A stretch of DNA of 64,000 nucleotides from Benincasa hispida (taxonomy: Eukaryota; Streptophyta; Magnoliopsida; Cucurbitales; Cucurbitaceae): positions 8,982,584 through 9,046,583 of the forward strand of contig NC_052359.1 in the NCBI RefSeq assembly GCF_009727055.1. The letters run 5' to 3'. This document shows positions 57,540 to 64,000 of the stretch, piece after piece (the first letter of the stretch is position 1; each line of letters starts with the position of its first letter). The notes below the pieces were generated by a model. That model had not been told where the DNA came from, searched no databases, and saw only the letters and a program-made list of their open reading frames with translations. The translations under genes and the position numbers were made by a program.

Positions 57540-58690
57540 ATAAATACATTGTTTTACTTAGTTAGACCTAAGTATAAATCCAACTAGAATCCTGGTGAGT
57601 CTAGGATCGAACTTAGGGATTGCATTCTATTGTTGTGTTGACAATGATTGTCTCGATCTTGACGCGAATTGTTTGTTAAATATGCAATGAGTTTGTTCCT
57701 ATTCTACCGCTAAAACAAATAGTGGTGGATGTGATAGGAATCACAATCGTAAGTAAAACAACATATGCGGAGAGATATAAATTTCACATGAATAAAGATA
57801 GGGTTGAGTTGAGAAAAATATTCACTAACAATTCTTAATTTGCTGCATAAATCATGCCTTCAAGCAAATCACTTGAAAATCATAATCTACACTTCTCAGT
57901 GTATTTAGTCACTATATCCTATTTTTAGGATGCATGCGATGAGTATTTGATGCAAAAGATGTCTCTTTATTTCTGAAGATAATCTCTTCTTGTTTTATGT
58001 GGTCTAAATCCTTTGCTTTTTCAAACATAGATTCATTCTATTTAGAACAATATTTCGACTTGTTCAAATAGTTTATAAAGCATACACAAAACAAGTTGAA
58101 TGCACGATTAAACTTTACTTAGTTCATGTTAGTTGCAATATTTCTCAATCCATAAAGAAATTAGTTGTTCATGGTAAAAGATGGAGAGATGGATAAAAGA
58201 TAAACTGTAGATGCATTCATATTGATGAAAAAGAGCATTTCAACGTTTTACATAATATAAATAACAACTGTAGAAGAAAAGAGATAGAGATAGAGAATCA
58301 AATTGTGGTATGCAATTCCTTGCTCCCTTCGACGTTGTGGATGATTGCTTCAGAAAGATTGTGTTGATAATGAAGTCTCCTCTTGGTTCTCCTGAAGAAA
58401 TCTTGAGCTTTCACTCAAGATTTCACGAGGTCTCGAAGGGAAGTGTTTTTGAAGTGAGAATTTGTGTAGAGTTTTCTCCAGTGTCTTGACTATATCTTAT
58501 ATGGAAATCTTCGTTGAGTATTTATAGGCATCAAGGAGCACCTTTTTCATCTCTCACTAATGATTGTGATGACAGGATGCATTAAATTCCATACCCTAAC
58601 GCACCACCTGCTCCACGTCAGAAGTTCATTGGCTCTACCGTGAAACTTTCTTGTCAGCTACCAACTTGGTCTCTGATTTGTACGCATGTG
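57540..58690 (-). repeat. Possible gypsy-type LTR fragment
   Basis: On the minus strand a TATAAATA box (58526-58519) lies about 0.95 kb upstream of a ccctaagttcgatcctagac word resembling the 'ccctgtggttcgacc' end of gypsy LTRs. Borders and target duplication were not found. Confidence 0.4.
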
Positions 58691-60145
58691 ATCGCATGAT
58701 ATTATTATTTTCATGAATTTCTTTCCAAACTGTAGCATTTTCTAAGTTTTTTCTTAATTGTTTTAGATAAAAGAGATAAAATAACCTGCATTTTTTTAAT
58801 TTAATTAAGACAAAAAAAAAAAAAATTCAAACTGACCCGAGTATTAAAATTGAACCAAAAAACTTGCAAATTTTCAAACTTTTTATCAGTTGCACAATGT
58901 ATCAATTATGTAATTGAGCCTAAAAGCTCAAATTAAATTCTCAAGCTTACATACTTAAATTGTTCATATTGAGTCTCAATACAGTGTATGGGCCGTAGGA
59001 AATAAGAAATAGAAAAAATTTAGGGAAAGTATTATTTTTCAAATTTTTACTAAGTTCTATAGAAGAAGAAAATAAATTATGATACAACCAAAATTTTTAA
59101 TTAATTTGAGGTTTTTGGCTCAATTACATAATTATCTTAACTTACCTATTTTCTACCTGAATAGCCTATTATTTTATATAAAATTATGAACCAATTCACA
59201 TTTTTAGCCTTCTTAATAATTCAGTTTTTTTAAAAAAATATATAATAATATTAATACTGATGAATGTATGAAAAATTTCTGTGAATATGAATGGTCTTCT
59301 TTTCAAAACTTATACAAGCTAGAAAAGTATCTCCAAAAATTCGAAAATGATTTCTCTCATAAACAAAAGCAAGAATTGATAAGAAACTTCGAAAGAGAAA
59401 ACAAAGTATATTTGATATCTACAACATAATATATTTGATATATATTTGAATTTTCTAGAAATAAACCATGGTATATCTGATAAGTGCATGCAGAAGACCA
59501 TTTATACAATATATTATCTTATATACGAATAATATATGCAATCCATATTTACATATTTTAGTATATTACATAAACGAAATCTTCTAAAATAAAAGTTACA
59601 TTAATTTGAAATATCTTGAATTAAATGAATACAAACCAGAACTAATAAAGAGCAAAAACAAAGTTGAAATTCTAAATTGATGTTAATAAGGAAAGAATTA
59701 TATATTTTAAAAATTTTTAAATGATATAAAAATGTTAAATGTTAAATTTGTACGAAATTAAAGTTAAAAGCTTTTTAATGAAATAATTCAAAATCTAAGA
59801 CAATTATGAATTATATGGTGCAAAAAGAATTTTCTATCTAAAAATATTTTTACCACTAAATGTTTGGGGTCTAATTTTATTTATTATTACTCTTAGTATA
59901 ACAATTGTGGAGATAAGGAATCAAATCTCCAACCTCTAGGATAAGCTTACTTTGGCAGGAGTCCAATTTCTAACTTTGAGAGTCAAAATTTAACACTTAT
60001 ATAAGTTTGGAAGCTTAATTTTTACAATTAAAAATTTGAGGGTATAACTGAAACTACCACAATGGTTTTTGTAGTTTACCATATATATATATATATAGTA
60101 TGAATAAAAAAAAAAGAAAAAAAAACATTTTTGGTCCATAGGTTA

Positions 60146-61130
60146 TTAAACACTATATGGGTTGGTTGTTGGGATGATTGCAGGACTAGACTGCATATAT
60201 CACCGAAGCTAGTCGCGGGAGGTGGTCGTCCTTGAAATTGGGGGTCAAAGGTTGTCTTCGGTGGAGCTGGCTACCAAAGTGATCCTTGGAGTTGGACATT
60301 AGGTCACTAAGGTGGTCGCTGAAGGTGATCGTCGAAGTTGGATACTAAAGGTAGTCATTGGAGGTTGTCGTCGTCAAAAGAGGGTGTTGAAGGTGGTCTT
60401 TGCTGGAGTTGGGTGCTAGAGTGAGCATCAGAGGTGATCGTCAAAGTTGGTCATAGGACATGATTGTCGAGGTGATCATTGATAGGTAGAGTCATTAAAA
60501 ACAGGTGGAGCCCAGTCTGAAGTTGTTCTCAACTCGTTTACTTTGTTAGAGAACTTCTTAGGTTATACATTTTTCAATGCTATTAATTGATGAAGGATAT
60601 AAACTTTTGTGTTTGACATGGTTGGAATATTTTGTACCCCAAGTCAGTCGGCGTTTTTGTTTGTTTGCTTTTATTGTTTAGGTGAAAAGGACAATATATA
60701 CCCCTCGTGTGGCATTATAATAAAATGTTTGTTGGGCGATTCCTTTCTACAAGAAGGAAAATTTTTGTATACTACGTGGAAAGTCCTTGTTTATGAATAT
60801 TGAAAAATAAAAGTAAAAATATCTTTTAGTTTATAGGTTTTAAGTTTAAAATTTGGTCCTTCTGTTTTAAAATTTTAAGTTAGTTGGTCTCAAAGTATTT
60901 TTATACGCAAGTTTGTTTGATTTACTATACTCAAAGTATTTTTATTAATGTCAAATGATTAAAAGAATATTATTAAACACTATGAATTGGTTGTTGGAGT
61001 TGGTCACATAGTTGATCATCAAAGATGATCGTTAGAGTTGGTCGTTGGAAGTAATTATCGGAAGTTACCGTGACAAACAAATTTGGTCGTGAGAGGTGGT
61101 TGCTGGTGGATGGAGTCATTGGAAACATTG
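60146..61130 (+). repeat. Degenerate ggtggtcgtcggagttggt minisatellite
   Basis: Irregular copies of a word near ggtggtcgtcggagttgg fill 60200-60480 and again 60975-61110. Both blocks are preceded by a related taaacactat..gttggttgttgg sequence (60149 and 60972), so the whole block was duplicated. Confidence 0.6.
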
Positions 61131-62213
61131 AAGGGACGAAGAGTTAGTTATTTTAATCGCTAACTTGTAAATAGTTTTACTAGAACAAAACAACAACGGT
61201 TAAAATAGTCTTCACTTTACTATAGCAAAACAATGGGAGTTAAAATAATCCTTACTCTATTATTTTAACACAAGACCCAAACACGAGGTGTGTTGGGGAC
61301 GAGGACTATCCTAAGACTATATAACAACATCTTGTTATAATAAAAGTTATTTACTATTTGTTATAGTTTTTACTATTTTACCTTTATTATTATTTTTTTA
61401 CTTTTGGTTACCGTGTTTATTATTTCCTCCTCAAGCTAAAATAGTTTACACTTGAAGCACATAATGTTATAACTCAAACTAAAATAATTTACACCAAAAA
61501 CATATATTATTATAACTTGATTATAATAATCAACTCTTTACCTCAAATATCTTTTAAGTGGACTACATTCCAAGTTCTTGAACTCGTACTTTTGTTAGGA
61601 CACTTTTTAGCTTATACTTTCTTTAATGAAATTAATTGATCAAGGAATATTCTGTACCCTTAGTCCATATGTTTTTTTGTTTGTTTGTGCAGAAAAAGGA
61701 ATATATACCCCTAAAGTTTGTCGTGAGCAATATTTAAAATGATGATGGAGATATTGTCATCTTAATTTTATGATTATAAAATTAACGAATTAAAAAAATA
61801 CACTAATAAATAAATATATTTTAAATAAGTTAATAGGTGTATTATTTATAATATTTATATTAATGATATTTTATTGATTAATTACCATGTTTCATGGTTT
61901 TTTATATAATGAAAATATTAATTTATCTGTCGAAATTAAATTCCAGATAAATGTAAAAATATAGATAGAAATATATGGACGCCGTGCAGAAGGAAATTTA
62001 GTAGTATGGTTGTGGGCGATTCAAATTATTGTATAGTAGGTGTGGAATTGGATGTGTTTGTTTATGAATATTGAGAATCTCAAGTCAGCGGCGTCGTGCG
62101 ACATGTTGAGTGCACAAATGGAGAAATTCAAAGAAACCACGCCAAAGAGAGAGAGAAATCTGCAGGCAGTGACTCAGTGACTACTCGGCCTAGCGATCGA
62201 CAAGTGTCCGCCA

Positions 62214-63712
62214 ATGGCGTCGATTCGTTCTGTTATTGCAGTCAACTTCTTCTTCTTCTTCTTCTTCTTCTTCGCAGTTCCATCCAGTCCGATCTTCCAT
62301 GTCCTTCCATCAAATTCATGCCCTCGCTTCACACCAATGGTAACTTCTTTTCTCTTATTCTTTTTCATCGCAATTTTGTACCTATCGTTTTTCATTTTTC
62401 TTTTAGGGTTATAGAAAAGAATCTTTCTCTGATTTGTTGTGGAAAAGCCCTAACCAGATACCAAATCGCTGCCTGCTTAATAAATCTTCAGGTTAATGTG
62501 GTTGGGAGAAAATTAAATTAAATTCTCCTTGTAGTTTGATAAAACCTAAAAATTAAACACAAGGACTACATTCTCACTTTTGATATATTTTGTTGGGTTG
62601 AGGGCGATAATACCTACCATTAAAAAAGATGAAGGGAAAGAGGTTGGAGAAAGAAAAGAAATGAAGGACTGGGCTAAGAAGTGCAACTAACACAAACACT
62701 ATTATAATCATGTTTAACATTTTGATATTGAAAATATATCAAAATCTCAAATTTATGAAAATATCGGTAGAAATATCAATAAAATGTTAGACGTCAATAT
62801 TTTTGGAAAAATCATAAGAACAAAAACGTCAAAATAAATTATTTGAATTTATAAAGTAACTTTTGCACTTCATTAATAAATTATATTTACATTGGTGATA
62901 GTTTGTTGCTTTTTTCTTATGTGTCATTGACTTTTTGATGATGTAATTGAAATGTTGATTCACTATTTATGTCGATATCGATGTCGAACCCTTAGGCGTG
63001 TAGAATTAATCGATAGAAATGTACACATGTCGATAGAAATTTAATACCCTAACCATGACCCCTTTTAAAATCAAACTTGCTATTTTGAAGTTTTTTTTTT
63101 TCTTTTTTCTTTTTGAAAATTATTCTTTTCTTGATAAATTTAAACAGATGGGAACTTATAAAAAATTCTGGAAACTTATGTGTGAAAAAGTTGGGGTTCA
63201 TAGCCATACTCCTCCTTTCTGCAGGTAACATTTGTTAATTACTCTGCTAATCAATTGTTCTACTCCATTTTCGTCTTGTTTCTTTTCATGTTCTTTTCAT
63301 CAGGACAGCAAGAAAGACACTGAATGTGTGGGGAAAACATCTCTTCTTAAATGTGTATTTAGAGCATTTGATGCAGATTTCTTCAATAACACTAAGGTAC
63401 AATAAAGCACCAATTATGTTCATGTATTTATATATTGTGTTGTCTTTTTCATTCATGTAATGTTGAAAAGCCATTGTTTTTGAGTAGATGGATGAGGTTC
63501 TTAAGGGAGCTGAAGAATTTAATTTGCCTACAATTCGAGCCAATCGGAAGCTAGTTGCTTCTAGAAATGGAGGTCTGCATAATCCTTCTCCTTTGGTGTT
63601 CAATCCCGAGTGGGCAAATGAAAACATTCGACATAAGAGCAAAAGATTCTGCTATCCTTCTGTTTCTGGAGTAAAGAGACCAAAAAACGAAGAAGATATT
63701 GCCTTCATGAGT
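62214..63712 (+). CDS. Probable amidase-family protein, N-terminal exons only (runs off the window)
   Basis: Exons: 62214-62339, 63148-63224, 63309-63396, 63488-63712, GT-AG with consistent phases, giving 172 residues; the next intron starts at 63713 and the gene continues beyond 64000. Start MASIRSVIAVN then nine Phe codons and AVPSSPIF: a signal-peptide-like segment. The exon-4 sequence (MDEVLKGAEEFNLPTI, VFNPEWANENIRHKSK, GVKRPKNEEDIAFMS) recalls the extension ahead of the amidase signature in Arabidopsis At5g07360-type proteins, which continue as 'VxELGELI'. The Ser-cisSer-Lys triad would lie beyond the window, so the function is inferred from memory. At exon 3 the acceptor at 63309 keeps the frame; the one five bases earlier does not. 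Confidence 0.6.
62247..62273 (+). repeat. TTC trinucleotide repeat coding for nine Phe
   Basis: Nine uninterrupted TTC codons inside the hydrophobic core of the signal-peptide-like segment. Confidence 0.95.
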
Positions 63713-64000
63713 GTATGTCTTTGTTTAACTTAAAGCTAAATATGTACTTTATTGCATAATGCTCGACTCTTTTTTCGATTTGGGAAAAAAGTCCAGATTA
63801 AACTAACAAATGTCGTTGGAATTTCATTAACCGAGTGGAAAATATGTTTAATACGTTTTGTTTAGATTGATTAATGTATGTACTGATCAGCCATCAAATA
63901 GAATAGTTTTCATTGTATATCACTTGGCACGTAGTAACTTGTTTAGCCTAAATTTGCTTATTGTTCTCTAAAATCAAGCCATCAAAATATTGGTATACTG
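63713..64000 (+). other. Intron 4 of the amidase-like gene, to the window edge
   Basis: Begins gtatgtct after AGT. No acceptor with a continuing frame was seen before the end of the window. Confidence 0.6.

Larger units (their letters stand above)
56322..62213. other. Repeat-rich intergenic region
   Basis: About 5.9 kb without a supported gene. It holds an AT-rich segment at 56920-57480 with similar but inverted-looking ends (ttatttggtagataatttg / ttgctaaacacat) that may be a MITE. Further on are an LTR-like fragment (57540-58690), an AT-rich stretch (58690-60060), a TA microsatellite (60081-60098), degenerate ggtggtcgtcgg minisatellite blocks (60146-61130), and sequence at 61180-61560 sharing words with the Harbinger-like ends at 12000-12480. 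Confidence 0.5.

Noticed and set aside
1..64000. tRNA or rRNA genes
   Set aside because: I looked for tRNA A/B-box patterns and rRNA words and found only tRNA-complementary primer sites of retrotransposons. A covariance search was not possible.

Overview
This is a 64-kb piece of a eudicot nuclear genome. It is AT-rich and intron-rich, with no operons and many nested LTR retrotransposons. Several repeat families resemble families I know from Cucurbitaceae (Copia elements with an envelope-like ORF, a Harbinger Myb/SANT-like ORF, a MULE paired with a plant-mobile-domain gene). A cucurbit is therefore my best guess, from memory of families and not from a search.

Three genes look real. (1) 7508-18697, minus strand: a complete five-exon group-E-type PP2C phosphatase of 527 aa with an MGSC myristoylation-type start. 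Its introns are swollen by a ~3.4-kb head-to-head foldback of Harbinger-type ORFs, a foldback MITE, a LINE remnant and a retroposed piece of U2 snRNA. (2) 52950-56321, plus strand: a complete four-exon DUF1308 / C7orf25-like protein of 457 aa, with a hAT MITE in intron 3. (3) 62214 to the right edge, plus strand: the N-terminal 172 residues of a probable amidase-family protein with a signal peptide containing nine Phe codons in a row.

Layout. 745-5521: a decayed Mutator-like element carrying a broken MURA transposase and a broken plant-mobile-domain (MAIN-like) gene. 5522-7507: AT-rich intergenic DNA. 7508-18697: the PP2C gene. 20060-20650: a LINE reverse-transcriptase relic. 20658-52199: about 31 kb of nested LTR retrotransposons. 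A Copia-type element A (20967-39710) holds solo LTRs with perfect 5-bp target duplications (CCTAT, ACAAG, GTTTG) and one LTR on the other strand. Next to it lies a Sirevirus-like Copia element C (about 39718-52199) with gag at the left and an envelope-like ORF at the right, interrupted at 42893-49690 by inverted LTR/gag pieces of other Copia elements. 52200-64000: the two right-hand genes with repeat-rich spacers.

The clearest unusual signals are the U2 snRNA fragment with 14-16-bp direct repeats, the large intronic foldback, the 51-bp perfect hairpin, the family-specific short-motif arrays inside each LTR family, and an exact 85-bp duplication across a lone N that is probably an assembly scar. 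No tRNA or rRNA gene, CRISPR array or bacterial-type system was seen.
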